Source of the DNA: Candidatus Nitrohelix vancouverensis
GTDB lineage: Bacteria > Nitrospinota > Nitrospinia > Nitrospinales > VA-1
Assembly: GCA_015698305.1 (NCBI GenBank)
Contig: CP048620.1
Coordinates: 1-64,000, forward strand
DNA: 64,000 nucleotides
Direction: 5' to 3'
The translations under genes and the position numbers were made by a program. The notes under the pieces were generated by a model, which saw nothing but the letters and a program-made list of their open reading frames with translations, made no database searches and was not told the origin of the DNA. Shown in pieces: positions 1 to 9,112 of the stretch (position 1 is the first letter of the stretch; each line of letters begins with the position of its first letter).

Positions 1-531
1 ATCCTGACCGACGCCGCTCCTGAAGAAGAACCGCAAGTCGCCGAAACCACAGCCGAGCAGGACGACATGGACCTCGACGGTCTCATGGACGACATCCTGA
101 CCGACGCCGCTCCTGAAGAAGAACCGCAAGTCGCCGAAACCACAGCCGAGCAGGACGACATGGACCTCGACGGTCTCATGGACGACATCCTGACCGACGC
201 CGCTCCTGAAGAAGAACCGCAAGTCGCCGAAACCACAGCCGAGCAGGACGACATGGACCTCGACGGTCTCATGGACGACATCCTGACCGACGCCGCTCCC
301 GAAGAAGAACCGCAAGTTGCCGAAACCACAGCCGAGCAGGACGACATGGACCTCGACGGTCTCATGGACGACATCCTGACCGACGCCGCTCCCGAAGAAG
401 AACCGCAAGTTGCCGAAACCACAGCCGAGCAGGACGACATGGACCTCGACGGTCTCATGGACGACATCCTGACCGACGCCGCTCCTGAAGAAGAACCGCA
501 AGTCGCCGAAACCACAGCCGAGCAGGACGAC
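1..531 (+). repeat. 93-bp in-frame tandem repeats (31 residues each)
   Basis: Five complete 93-bp units start at 67, 160, 253, 346 and 439, preceded by a 66-base partial unit at the window edge and followed by diverging units from 532. Copies are almost identical. Units at 253 and 346 share two silent variants (gctccc, caagtt) not seen in the others (gctcct, caagtc), which suggests that pairs of units were copied together. The period is a multiple of three, so copy-number change would keep the frame. Confidence 0.95.
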
Positions 532-2448
532 ATGGACCTCGACGGTCTCATGGACGACATCATGGCCGAAGAAATTCACAAAGACCCCGTCGAAGCGAGC
601 GAAGAAACCAGCGCAGAAGCTGAGGAGCAGGATATGGAGTTAGACGGTCTTATGGACGATATTCTGTCTGATGCCCCAGAAGAAAAAACCCAGGCTAAGG
701 AATCGGAGAAAATAAGATCCGCAGAATCAAAACAGGAAGGAAGCGATCGGTCAGAGAAAACCGCTCAATCGGATGGAAAAGACAAATCATCTCCTGTCAC
801 GGCCGCCGCCGTCGCTGATTCCGACGACGACCTGGATGATATTCTGGACGGAATTCTCGACGAAGAAGAGACAGACACCGCCAAACCCGCCGCCAAAACC
901 AAAGAAAACAAAACAGCAACCGACGAAGATGAAGACGAAGACCTCGACGATCTGCTCGACGGAATCCTTGACGACGAGGATACAGATGATGACGACGGTG
1001 ATGATGCAACGGACACCGAACCTGTCGCGAAAACGGACAAAGCGGATACCGAGAATGAAGATGCTGAGGAAGCGACAGAAGACGGCTCGGACGAGGACAT
1101 GTGGGCGCAGGCTTTTGCCGAACAGGATGAGTTGAACGAAGATCTAAAAACGGACGACGCAACGACGGAAACCGCCGACCCGCCTGCAGAAGCCAGCGAA
1201 GGCGACGATCAGGGAGAGGGCGAAGAAACAGACGAAGACATGTGGGCCAAGGCCTTTGAGGAGCAGGACGGACTCAACGCCGAAGCCGAAGAATCTGCCG
1301 CCCCTGCCGCTGAAGGCGGCGATCAGGAAGAGGACGAAGAGACTTCCGAAGAAGACATGTGGGCTAAGGCCTTTGAGGAGCAGGACGGGCTCAACGCCGA
1401 AGCCGAAGAATCCGCCCCTGCCGCTGAAGGCGGCGATCAGGAAGAGGACGAAGAACCCTCCGAAGAAGACATGTGGGCCAAGGCCTTTGAGGAGCAGGAC
1501 GGACTCAATGCGGAAGCCGAAGAAAGCGATGAAGACGCTGGAGACGAAGAAACCGGAGACGATGACGAAGAAGCGGATGAAGACGCAGATGACGAAGAGA
1601 CGGAAGATGACGACGAAGTCGGCATGGGCGAGGAATACGGCGAATATGAAGACGATGACGATGAATACGAAGAGGATGAAGAAGAACCTCGCCAAAAAAT
1701 AGGTCCCATCCCCATACCGGCAACCTTAACCGGCAAACTCCTCGCCGGTAGCGCCGTTCTCACTCTGTTACTGGCCGGCGCCGGGGTTTATTTTGGCTTG
1801 GAAACCATCATGCCCGCAGAACTGGCCAAGATGATCAAGCCCGAGCCGGAAGCTCCCGCAGAATTAACCCCTCAGCCCGACGATGGTGAAGCGGCTCCTG
1901 CGGAGACCTCAGATAAACCAGCGGAAACAACAGAAACTGCGGCAAACGCGAAACCCGAAGGAAAAAAAGAAACGACGCCCGCCGCAGGCAAAGAAGCCGC
2001 CCCAGCTCCGGTCATGGGGGCGAAGGAAGACGCCTCGTCAGAAATCGCAAACGAACTGGCTCAATCCGACACGCTGGAAGATTCAATACAAATAGGAGGC
2101 GAAACGAGTCAGGGCCTGGCCGCCGCCTTGACGGTTCGAAACACCAATGTTTCCCTCGGCGCGATCATTCCCGTCGCTTATAACGTGACGGATATCCGCG
2201 TTCTCAGCTTTAAAATGGAAGTGCAATGCAGTGATGAAGACACCGCGCAATTGATGCGCGACGCCCTGCCCGTCTACGAAAACATCATGGTAACCACGAT
2301 CGAACAATTTCTTTCACGCAGGTTCTACAACGACATTCTCTATGTGAAGGAAAAACTGCAAAAACGTCTCACCGTGGCCTTCAATAAGAAGATTGAAGGC
2401 GGCGGACGCGTCAAGAAAATCAAGTTCGAGGATTTTTTGATTCAGTAA
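1..2448 (+). CDS. Acidic repeat membrane protein with FliL-like C-terminal domain (5' end outside window)
   Basis: The reading frame is open at base 1, so the true start lies upstream; ATG 67 is only a repeat-internal Met. In order: near-identical 31-residue repeats (motif MDLDGLMDDIL, bases 1-531), degenerate copies to about 680, an Asp/Glu-rich region with DLDDLLDGILDD-type motifs, four DMWAKAFEEQD-type repeats (about 1090-1545), a very acidic stretch, one hydrophobic segment (about 1729-1800), a Pro/Glu/Ala linker, and a C-terminal domain (about 2110-2445) ending KIKFEDFLIQ. That last domain resembles FliL, a single-pass inner-membrane protein associated with the flagellar stator whose C-terminal domain is periplasmic. 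By analogy the repeats would be cytoplasmic. FliL usually has a very short N-terminus, so this protein is extraordinary in length. No flagellar gene is visible nearby. The FliL assignment rests on the C-terminal pattern only; the repeat function is unknown. Confidence 0.75.
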   Translation: MLTDAAPEEEPQVAETTAEQDDMDLDGLMDDILTDAAPEEEPQVAETTAEQDDMDLDGLMDDILTDAAPEEEPQVAETTAEQDDMDLDGLMDDILTDAAPEEEPQVAETTAEQDDMDLDGLMDDILTDAAPEEEPQVAETTAEQDDMDLDGLMDDILTDAAPEEEPQVAETTAEQDDMDLDGLMDDIMAEEIHKDPVEASEETSAEAEEQDMELDGLMDDILSDAPEEKTQAKESEKIRSAESKQEGSDRSEKTAQSDGKDKSSPVTAAAVADSDDDLDDILDGILDEEETDTAKPAAKTKENKTATDEDEDEDLDDLLDGILDDEDTDDDDGDDATDTEPVAKTDKADTENEDAEEATEDGSDEDMWAQAFAEQDELNEDLKTDDATTETADPPAEASEGDDQGEGEETDEDMWAKAFEEQDGLNAEAEESAAPAAEGGDQEEDEETSEEDMWAKAFEEQDGLNAEAEESAPAAEGGDQEEDEEPSEEDMWAKAFEEQDGLNAEAEESDEDAGDEETGDDDEEADEDADDEETEDDDEVGMGEEYGEYEDDDDEYEEDEEEPRQKIGPIPIPATLTGKLLAGSAVLTLLLAGAGVYFGLETIMPAELAKMIKPEPEAPAELTPQPDDGEAAPAETSDKPAETTETAANAKPEGKKETTPAAGKEAAPAPVMGAKEDASSEIANELAQSDTLEDSIQIGGETSQGLAAALTVRNTNVSLGAIIPVAYNVTDIRVLSFKMEVQCSDEDTAQLMRDALPVYENIMVTTIEQFLSRRFYNDILYVKEKLQKRLTVAFNKKIEGGGRVKKIKFEDFLIQ
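1090..1545 (+). repeat. Second in-frame repeat family, DMWAKAFEEQD type
   Basis: Four copies of a motif (E/D)EDMWAKAFEEQDGLNAE have their Met codons at 1099, 1240, 1357 and 1471. The last three units are spaced about 38-39 codons apart and are nearly identical in sequence. They lie in the same acidic protein as the 31-residue repeats but have a different consensus, so two separate expansions built this region. Confidence 0.85.
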
Positions 2449-2560
2449 GACAATAACTTGCGTCCTGCCAATCGACAGCAATGCGCTTATGATTAATTGC
2501 TGATTCAGTAAACTATAGAGATGATTCGATCGGGTTCACTCGGACGGCTCGAAAGCGCGT

Positions 2561-3634
<1,074 letters not shown>

Positions 3635-3739
3635 CTAAAGAGTCTTGAATGTGAATGATAAGGAGACAACCCGGGATGCAGACCCCGGAGGGGAGGAAAG
3701 GGAAGAGAAAAATCCGGTAAAGACTGCCTCCCGGCTGGA

Positions 3740-3997
3740 TTAGCCGAGAGGATACACGCTGATTTTTTGTTTTTTCCGCGTCAGATTTTCAAATTTGACG
3801 ACGCCGGGAACTTTGGAGAAGATGGTGTAGTCGCTTCCCAATCCAACGTTCATTCCGGGGTGGAACGAGGTGCCTCGTTGACGCACCAGAATTTCTCCCG
3901 CCTTGACCAACTGACCGCCGTAGCGTTTAACGCCAAGCCGTTTACCAATGCTGTCTCGACCGTTGGAAGTACTGCCCTGTCCTTTTTTATGAGCCAT
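3740..3997 (-). CDS. rpmA: 50S ribosomal protein L27
   Basis: 85 residues starting [16 protein letters not shown], with [17 protein letters not shown] and the FHPGMNVG segment typical of L27. The N-terminus is the mature-type start (MAHKKG), without the cleavable extension of Firmicutes. The gene lies 9 bases downstream of rplU and is almost certainly cotranscribed with it. Confidence 0.98.
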   Translation of the reverse strand: MAHKKGQGSTSNGRDSIGKRLGVKRYGGQLVKAGEILVRQRGTSFHPGMNVGLGSDYTIFSKVPGVVKFENLTRKKQKISVYPLG

Positions 3998-4006
3998 GAT
4001 GCTGTC

Positions 4007-4321
4007 CTATTTTTTGGAGATACCTGTGATTTTCAATCTCGTCTGCAATTGACGATGACCATTCTTACGTCGATATTTTTTTCGGCGCTTCATTTTAAAA
4101 ACGATGATTTTTGGACCTTTCAACTGCTCAGTCACTTCGCCCGTCACCGTACAGCCTTCAAGATAGGGAGCGCCAACTTCAACAGATTCCCCTTCGCCCA
4201 TCATTAATACCTGATCCAGCGTCACAGTTTCGCCAACGGGTTGCTCGAGTTTTTCAACTTCAATCACATCCCCTTCAGAAACCTTGTATTGTTTTCCACC
4301 TGTCGCTAATACGGCAAACAT
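4007..4321 (-). CDS. rplU: 50S ribosomal protein L21
   Basis: 104 residues from ATG 4321 ([18 protein letters not shown]), matching the L21 N-terminus. A TTG two codons upstream is also open, but AGGAG lies 9 bases before the ATG and only 3 bases before the TTG, which favours the ATG. The C-terminus is basic ([14 protein letters not shown]), as expected for L21 binding 23S rRNA. It is first gene of the rplU-rpmA(-obgE) unit, with a strong promoter about 110 bases upstream. Confidence 0.97.
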   Translation of the reverse strand: MFAVLATGGKQYKVSEGDVIEVEKLEQPVGETVTLDQVLMMGEGESVEVGAPYLEGCTVTGEVTEQLKGPKIIVFKMKRRKKYRRKNGHRQLQTRLKITGISKK

Positions 4322-4434
4322 CTTCAAAAACTCCTGGTTGTGCGGGCGCCGATTCGCCGGAACTGAATGCTGGGCAACCGTCGCTAAAAAATAATAAAGA
4401 AAAAAGTCTGAAATTCTATGAAATAGAATTAGAC

Positions 4435-4463
4435 ATCATAGTGAAAATACAAGTTCTTGTCAA
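4435..4463 (-). promoter_or_regulatory. Sigma70-type promoter for rplU-rpmA(-obgE)
   Basis: Read on the minus strand: TTGACA (4463-4458), a 17-base spacer, then TATGAT (4440-4435). This is a near-consensus housekeeping promoter. Expected transcription start is about 4428, giving a leader of about 107 bases that begins in the stem-forming sequence attctat-ttc-atagaat (about 4412-4428). Confidence 0.75.
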
Positions 4464-4579
4464 GAAAATGACTGACTTCCCTTGAAATTAATCCTCATTG
4501 AATGCTATAAGAGATTCTTCTTACCGACGCGCCAAAAAAAATTGGCGCGCCTCCTGTCCATGCAAGACGATTTTCTAAA

Positions 4580-5152
4580 ATGTCCTCCAAAGATCAAGCA
4601 AAATGGGATAAGAAATATTCCGCAACCGATCATGTCCCTGCAAGCGAACCCAGCGAATGGCTGGAATCGCATGCCTTCCTTTTGCCTGGAACAGGAAAAG
4701 CTCTGGATATCGCCGCTGGCGAAGGGCGCAACACGGTGTTTTCAGCGCTTCTAGGCTATGACGCCTATGCGGTCGACGTCTCCCAGGCTGGACTGGATAA
4801 GGCCAAATTGCTCGCAAACGAAAAAAAAGCTAAAATTTCAGCGATTTACGCCGATCTGGATGAGTACAGGCCCGAACCCAATGAATACGATCTGATCCTG
4901 TGTTTCAATTTTCTGGATCGCAAGCTATTTCCCGCCATTCAGACAGCGCTCAAACCCGGCGGTTTGCTTTTCTATGAAACTTTTTCATCGGATCACTTAA
5001 AGTACACCAGCTTCAAAAGAGAATGGGTTCTGGAGCCGAATGAGTTGCTAAAAGTTTTTCACGACTTGCGCGTACTAAGGTATCGTGAAGTGGACGACAC
5101 CGAAGCGCAAAAAGGATTCGCCTCTCTAATTGCGCAGAAACCAATTGCTTAA
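4580..5152 (+). CDS. Class I SAM-dependent methyltransferase (TehB/UbiE-like)
   Basis: 190 residues with the Rossmann methyltransferase motif I ALDIAAGEGRNTVF (about residues 41-54), motif II AVDVSQAGLDKA, an acidic DLDEY, the segment YDLILCFNFLDR and motif GGLLFYETF. This resembles small TehB-like methyltransferases, but the substrate cannot be read from sequence. The start ATG 4580 has no obvious strong Shine-Dalgarno. It is followed immediately by a lipoprotein gene whose start lies only 7 bases after this stop. Confidence 0.85.
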   Translation: MSSKDQAKWDKKYSATDHVPASEPSEWLESHAFLLPGTGKALDIAAGEGRNTVFSALLGYDAYAVDVSQAGLDKAKLLANEKKAKISAIYADLDEYRPEPNEYDLILCFNFLDRKLFPAIQTALKPGGLLFYETFSSDHLKYTSFKREWVLEPNELLKVFHDLRVLRYREVDDTEAQKGFASLIAQKPIA

Positions 5153-5159
5153 AAAAAAT

Positions 5160-5951
5160 ATGACGTCACTTCGTTCTTCCAGATATTTTCTTGGCCTGAC
5201 GGCCTTGTGCCTGATCCTTCCCTTACTGACTTCCTGCGCCTTCAAAAAGGAAAAAAAACTGGAAAAAGGCGGACTCACCCTGATGTACCCCACCCAGGCT
5301 TCGGCGGGATCGGAAGTCAATTCGATGCAACTCAACCACCCGCTGAATATTTCCGAAGATCAGGTCCGCGCCCAACTGGCATTTCTGTTTTTTGAAGAAC
5401 TGTCCCTCATGGGGAAAAAGAGACCGGTATTTGCTCCCGAATCGATCAACACAATCGCTCCGCTCATCGCCAAAGGCATTCGGCACCTGAAACCGGGACG
5501 TCTGTTGTTTTTTGAATGGGAAAGCCCCAAGGGAACCACCTCCGGTCATGTCTTCATCGTCGGCTCCATGATCCACTGGCGTTTCGATTCCATTCAGGGC
5601 ATGGACTACGCCTCCAGCACGCTCTCATCCTGGGGCGGAAACACCTGGCGACTGACCCCCATTCCGGGGCAGGCTTATCATGTATCAAAAAAAATTCTGG
5701 GCGAGAGGACGAACGAGAACTGGATCTTTTCCAAACAGGATCTATCCGTCCCAAAACGCATTCAAAAACGCGCCCGGAAGTTGAGCAAGGACCCCTCGAA
5801 ACAATCAGAGCCGCCAGAGCAACGAACCATACCCGGCAAGAAAGAACTTGAGCAAAAATTAAAATTTCTCAAGGACCTACGCGATAAAGATTTGATTGGC
5901 GAGGAAGAATACCAGCAAAAGCGTGAAGAACTGCTCAACAAACTTCTGTAA
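5160..5951 (+). CDS. Putative lipoprotein with C-terminal SHOCT-like motif
   Basis: From ATG 5160 the product is 263 residues: a basic start, a hydrophobic segment and a lipobox ending LLTSC, so a lipid-anchored protein is likely. An upstream in-frame start would add ten residues ahead of the signal and overlap the methyltransferase gene, so I did not use it. The last 35 residues (LEQKLKFLKDLRDKDLIGEEEYQQ...) resemble the SHOCT short C-terminal domain, a helical hairpin often found at the ends of multidomain proteins. The middle (about 60-200) is not recognised. Probably cotranscribed with the preceding methyltransferase. Confidence 0.75.
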   Translation: MTSLRSSRYFLGLTALCLILPLLTSCAFKKEKKLEKGGLTLMYPTQASAGSEVNSMQLNHPLNISEDQVRAQLAFLFFEELSLMGKKRPVFAPESINTIAPLIAKGIRHLKPGRLLFFEWESPKGTTSGHVFIVGSMIHWRFDSIQGMDYASSTLSSWGGNTWRLTPIPGQAYHVSKKILGERTNENWIFSKQDLSVPKRIQKRARKLSKDPSKQSEPPEQRTIPGKKELEQKLKFLKDLRDKDLIGEEEYQQKREELLNKLL

Positions 5952-5954
5952 ATT

Positions 5955-6440
5955 TTATTTCGCGGAAGCGGAAAATTTTGCGGCGTACTGTTCCATGATT
6001 TCGTCGACCTTGTCCATCAAATCATTCCGCTCCTGATTGGTCGCGTCAATCTTGCGTTTGACCTGAACAATATCCTCCGCAGGCAGGTCGGTCCGACGCG
6101 CTTCGTCTTCCAAATGCCACAGGCGGATATTGCGCACCGAGAGTTCGCTGATCGCCTCGCCCATTTCCTTGATCGCATCCGACTTCTTAACGTTTCTGTT
6201 TTGATACAGTTTTAATTTTTCGTCGCGGATTTTAACTTTGCCTTCCAGCGCCAAAACGAAAAAAGCGTTCGCTTCGTCAATCAGATCCTGATTTTGTCGC
6301 GCCGCCAGATCGCGCTTCGCCTGCAATTCCGCCTTCTGAGGGTCGGCCGACTCCAACGCTTCAATCGCTTCATCGAGATGCCACAAGCGAAGGTTTTTGA
6401 TAGATACTTTATCAACCAAACTGCCCAGTGTTTCCGCCAT
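5955..6440 (-). CDS. DUF4254-like coiled-coil protein with internal duplication
   Basis: 161 residues, predicted all-helical and charged, with no signal or membrane segment. Two halves resemble each other: residues 13-57 (SIKNLRLWHLDEA...NQDLID) and 101-145 (SVRNIRLWHLEDEA...NQERND). The WHLED...KRxID..NQ.R.DL pattern is that of DUF4254 as I recall it; no function is known to me. It is the last gene of the apparent aroK-LRR-alkA-OMT set, 124 bases after the methyltransferase, so it could have its own promoter. Confidence 0.7.
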   Translation of the reverse strand: MAETLGSLVDKVSIKNLRLWHLDEAIEALESADPQKAELQAKRDLAARQNQDLIDEANAFFVLALEGKVKIRDEKLKLYQNRNVKKSDAIKEMGEAISELSVRNIRLWHLEDEARRTDLPAEDIVQVKRKIDATNQERNDLMDKVDEIMEQYAAKFSASAK

Positions 6441-6564
6441 AAATCACTTCCTGACTGAGAGACGTTATCGATCAGGCGCGCAGGGCGCGCCAACAAATGC
6501 TAACGCTACCACAGGCGCCGAAGAATCATCAAGCCCTTTTCATCCCACCCGGCGCGGCATCGCG

Positions 6565-7221
6565 TCATTTCTTTCTGAGCAAATATACGCCGTCGCGCAG
6601 GGTCAGCATGACTTTGTCCACGCGTTTGTCCTTGACGATCGCTTTATTGAAATCATTGATCGCGTGGTCCGATTCATCGCTGGGTTTCAAAACGCGACCG
6701 CTCCACAACACGTTGTCCACCGCGATCAAACCGCCGGTTCGAATCATCGGCAGGATCAATTCGTAATAATTTTTGTAGTTCTGTTTGTCCGCGTCGATGA
6801 AAGCCATATCGAACGAACCGCTGAGCGTTTTCAGCGTTTCCGTCGCCGCCCCTTCCAGCAGGGTGATTTTCTTGCCGTGCGGGCTTTGCGCAAAAAAGGA
6901 TTTTGCAAACTTGATCGCGACCGGATCGATATCGCAGGTGAACAATTCTCCGTCGTCGGGCAAGGCCGCCGCCATCGATAACGATGCATAGCCGCCAAAG
7001 GTTCCCACTTCGATAATGCGTCGGGCGCCGATCAAATGCGCCATCATATTTAAAAACTGTCCCTCAATGCGTCCCGTACACATATGAGGAATTTCCAGCC
7101 TCTCGTAAATCTCCCCCTCCAGTTGACGTAAAAATTCGCCCTCAGACTGGGTGTGATCGAAGGCATAGTACTCAACGTCTCCGTCTATAAAATCCATTCG
7201 CGTCTTCTCCTTATCATTCAA
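6565..7221 (-). CDS. O-methyltransferase (caffeoyl-CoA OMT-like)
   Basis: 218 residues with the class I SAM-binding motif IIEVGTFGGYASLSMAAAL, CDIDPVAIKFAKSFF, and the family hallmark FDMAFIDADKQNYKNYYE followed by GGLIAVDNVLWSGRV. These are the metal-dependent O-methyltransferase signatures; D and N residues in the last two motifs are typical metal ligands. Bacterial members often act on catechol-like compounds, but the natural substrate is unknown here. The start overlaps the glycosylase stop by four bases (ATGA), showing translational coupling. Confidence 0.92.
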   Translation of the reverse strand: MNDKEKTRMDFIDGDVEYYAFDHTQSEGEFLRQLEGEIYERLEIPHMCTGRIEGQFLNMMAHLIGARRIIEVGTFGGYASLSMAAALPDDGELFTCDIDPVAIKFAKSFFAQSPHGKKITLLEGAATETLKTLSGSFDMAFIDADKQNYKNYYELILPMIRTGGLIAVDNVLWSGRVLKPSDESDHAINDFNKAIVKDKRVDKVMLTLRDGVYLLRKK

Positions 7222-7856
7222 TAAGTAATGTTCTCGCTATCCAGCGACCGCCATGCATACCATGCTGCCACCGTCCTCAAAGGTCGCCACCGCTCCCCCA
7301 AACTGCGAAGCTCGGCCCGGCTCGGCATCTGCGGCAATGCGTACAAACGCTGAACGCCCTTCTGGACGCCCAGATCATCCACCGGCAACACATCATAACG
7401 ATTCAGCGAAAAAATAAGAAACATTTCCGCCGTCCATCGACCGATCCCTTTCACAGCCGTCAATTGTTCAATGATCGCCTCATCGCTTTCGCAGATCAAT
7501 CGACGCGGACGAATCGCGCCGCTATGAAAATGTTCGCTCAGGTCTTTCAGGTAAGAAATTTTTTGTCGCGACAGGCCGGCATCACGCAAGCTCTCCTCGG
7601 CAAGCGCCAGAACGCGCGCCGGGTTGGGTCGGAGCGAAGGAAACAGGCGACGAAACCGGCCGTGAATCGTCTCCGCCGCGAGCGTGGATATTTGCTGAGA
7701 GATGATCGACCGGCACAGGGTCTGAAAATAATTCCGGTTGCGCTTCAAAGCGAAGGGTCCAATGCGACGCATCGCCGCTGAAATGACAGGATCGCATTGA
7801 TCAAAATGACGGAGCATTTGACGCGAACTGATCTGCCCTCCGTTCACATCCTTCAT
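7218..7856 (-). CDS. DNA-3-methyladenine glycosylase II family (AlkA-like, HhH-GPD)
   Basis: 212 residues with a helix-hairpin-helix LTAVKGIGRWTAEMFLIFSL followed by LPVDDLGVQKGVQRLY, the HhH-GPD catalytic region whose second Asp is the expected catalytic residue. This class removes alkylated purines from DNA. It is shorter than E. coli AlkA because the N-terminal non-catalytic domain is missing, as in many bacterial homologues. It begins 3 bases after the LRR gene stop and overlaps the next gene by four bases. Confidence 0.9.
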   Translation of the reverse strand: MKDVNGGQISSRQMLRHFDQCDPVISAAMRRIGPFALKRNRNYFQTLCRSIISQQISTLAAETIHGRFRRLFPSLRPNPARVLALAEESLRDAGLSRQKISYLKDLSEHFHSGAIRPRRLICESDEAIIEQLTAVKGIGRWTAEMFLIFSLNRYDVLPVDDLGVQKGVQRLYALPQMPSRAELRSLGERWRPLRTVAAWYAWRSLDSENITY

Positions 7857-7859
7857 GCG

Positions 7860-8660
7860 TCAATCCACATGCAGGGCGCGCAAACTTTTTAGACCCGGCG
7901 CTTCCCGGATCGTCTGCGCCGCCGCTTCGCTGATGCCGTTGCCGTATAAATCGAGGGACACCAGATTGCCAAAAACTTCGCTTTCAGCGAAGAGATTCGC
8001 CGCGTCGTCGCCCAGTCGATTGTTGGCCAGCGACAGCGTCGTCACCGAGCGCATCACTTCCGATCCGCACAAGGCTTCCAGTCCGGCCAGACCGAGGCGC
8101 ACGCCCTGCAGATAAACATCCGTCAGACTGCGCCAGTTCGGCGCATTGGCAAGGGCGCGAACGCCCGCCGCGCGCAGTGGATTTTCTTTCAGGTAAATCA
8201 GTTCCAGTCCAGCCAGCGCCTCGGAATCTCCCATGCAGGCGATGCCTTCCTCGCTGAAGCGATTGTTCTGCAAGTACAAACGGCGCAAATTGGTCAGGGT
8301 TTTTGACTCCGCCAAATACCGGGCGCTGAGATTGGTGAGTTTATTATCTTTCAACGACAGCAGGGTGATCTGCGAAATCTCTGGGGATGAAGCCAGCACG
8401 CTCACTCCAGCGTCCATGAACTCGTTGGTGTCCAGATGCAATTCGTAGACGGTTTTAATTTTGCCAAAGCGCATCATGTCTTCCACATCTTCAATGATGA
8501 CCTCCTTGTCGTTGACCTGCATCTTGTAATGCGGACCCTCGCCGCTGTCCTCCGAATACATCGCCGATTCATTAATGACCATCGCCGATTCATCTGAATG
8601 CTCGGGAATGAGCAGAGTCAGGCTGTTTTCCAATAAACTTTCAAATAAGGGACTTATCAT
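7860..8660 (-). CDS. Leucine-rich repeat protein (ribonuclease-inhibitor type), LRR protein 1
   Basis: 266 residues from ATG 8660. After an acidic N-terminal 70 residues, it carries about seven LRR units of 24-29 residues with the pattern L..L.L..N.L...G...LA, like bacterial RI-type LRRs; no signal peptide. A GTG start at 8705 would add 15 residues, but that GTG lies in sequence copied from the end of aroK, and ATG 8660 is the position equivalent to an ATG present in each copy of the upstream tandem array. Neither start has a good Shine-Dalgarno, so the start is uncertain. Two further LRR genes lie at 10220 and 10902. Likely a protein-binding scaffold. Confidence 0.82.
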   Translation of the reverse strand: MISPLFESLLENSLTLLIPEHSDESAMVINESAMYSEDSGEGPHYKMQVNDKEVIIEDVEDMMRFGKIKTVYELHLDTNEFMDAGVSVLASSPEISQITLLSLKDNKLTNLSARYLAESKTLTNLRRLYLQNNRFSEEGIACMGDSEALAGLELIYLKENPLRAAGVRALANAPNWRSLTDVYLQGVRLGLAGLEALCGSEVMRSVTTLSLANNRLGDDAANLFAESEVFGNLVSLDLYGNGISEAAAQTIREAPGLKSLRALHVD

Positions 8661-9112
8661 GTCAAATTCAGGATCGCTTTCTAAAGGGCTGATAATCGTT
8701 CGCACCGTATCGCCGGGAGAACAAAGGACTCATCATTACTGAATCCAGGATCGCTTTCTAAAATGGCTGATAATCGTTCGCACCGTATCGTCGGGAGAAC
8801 AAGGGACTCATCATTACTAAATCCAGGATCGCTTTCTAAAATGGCTGATAATCGTTCGCACCGTATCGTCGGGAGAACAAGGGACTCATCATTACTAAAT
8901 CCAGGATCGCTTTCTAAAATGGCTGATAATCGTTCGCACCGTATCGTCGGGAGAACAAGGGACTCATCATTACTAAATCCAGGATCGCTTTCTAAAATGG
9001 CTGATAATCGTTCGCACCGTATCGTCGGGAGAACAAGGGACTCATCATTACTAAATCCAGGATCGCTTTCTAAAATGGCTGATAATCGTTCGCACCGTAT
9101 CGTCGGGAGAAC
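8647..9112. repeat. 78-bp tandem array spanning the aroK/LRR junction
   Basis: Five 78-bp units start at 8723, 8801, 8879, 8957 and 9035; the last four are essentially identical. A diverged 76-base unit (8647-8722) lies in the LRR gene start. Each unit contains, on the minus strand, the last codons of aroK with its TAG stop followed by ATGATGAGTCCC, which matches the LRR start (ATGATAAGTCCC). The array is therefore best read as amplification of the aroK/LRR junction. Open frames through it on both strands are by-products of the repeat. Confidence 0.95.

Noticed and set aside
1-660. CRISPR-like repeat array
   Set aside because: Units are contiguous and coding without spacers; the 93-bp period is a multiple of three and encodes protein repeats.
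1144-1695. 183-codon frame opposite the acidic repeats (Phe/Val/Leu-rich)
   Set aside because: Complement of GAA/GAC codons gives hydrophobic residues in any unbroken frame; there is no ribosome site.
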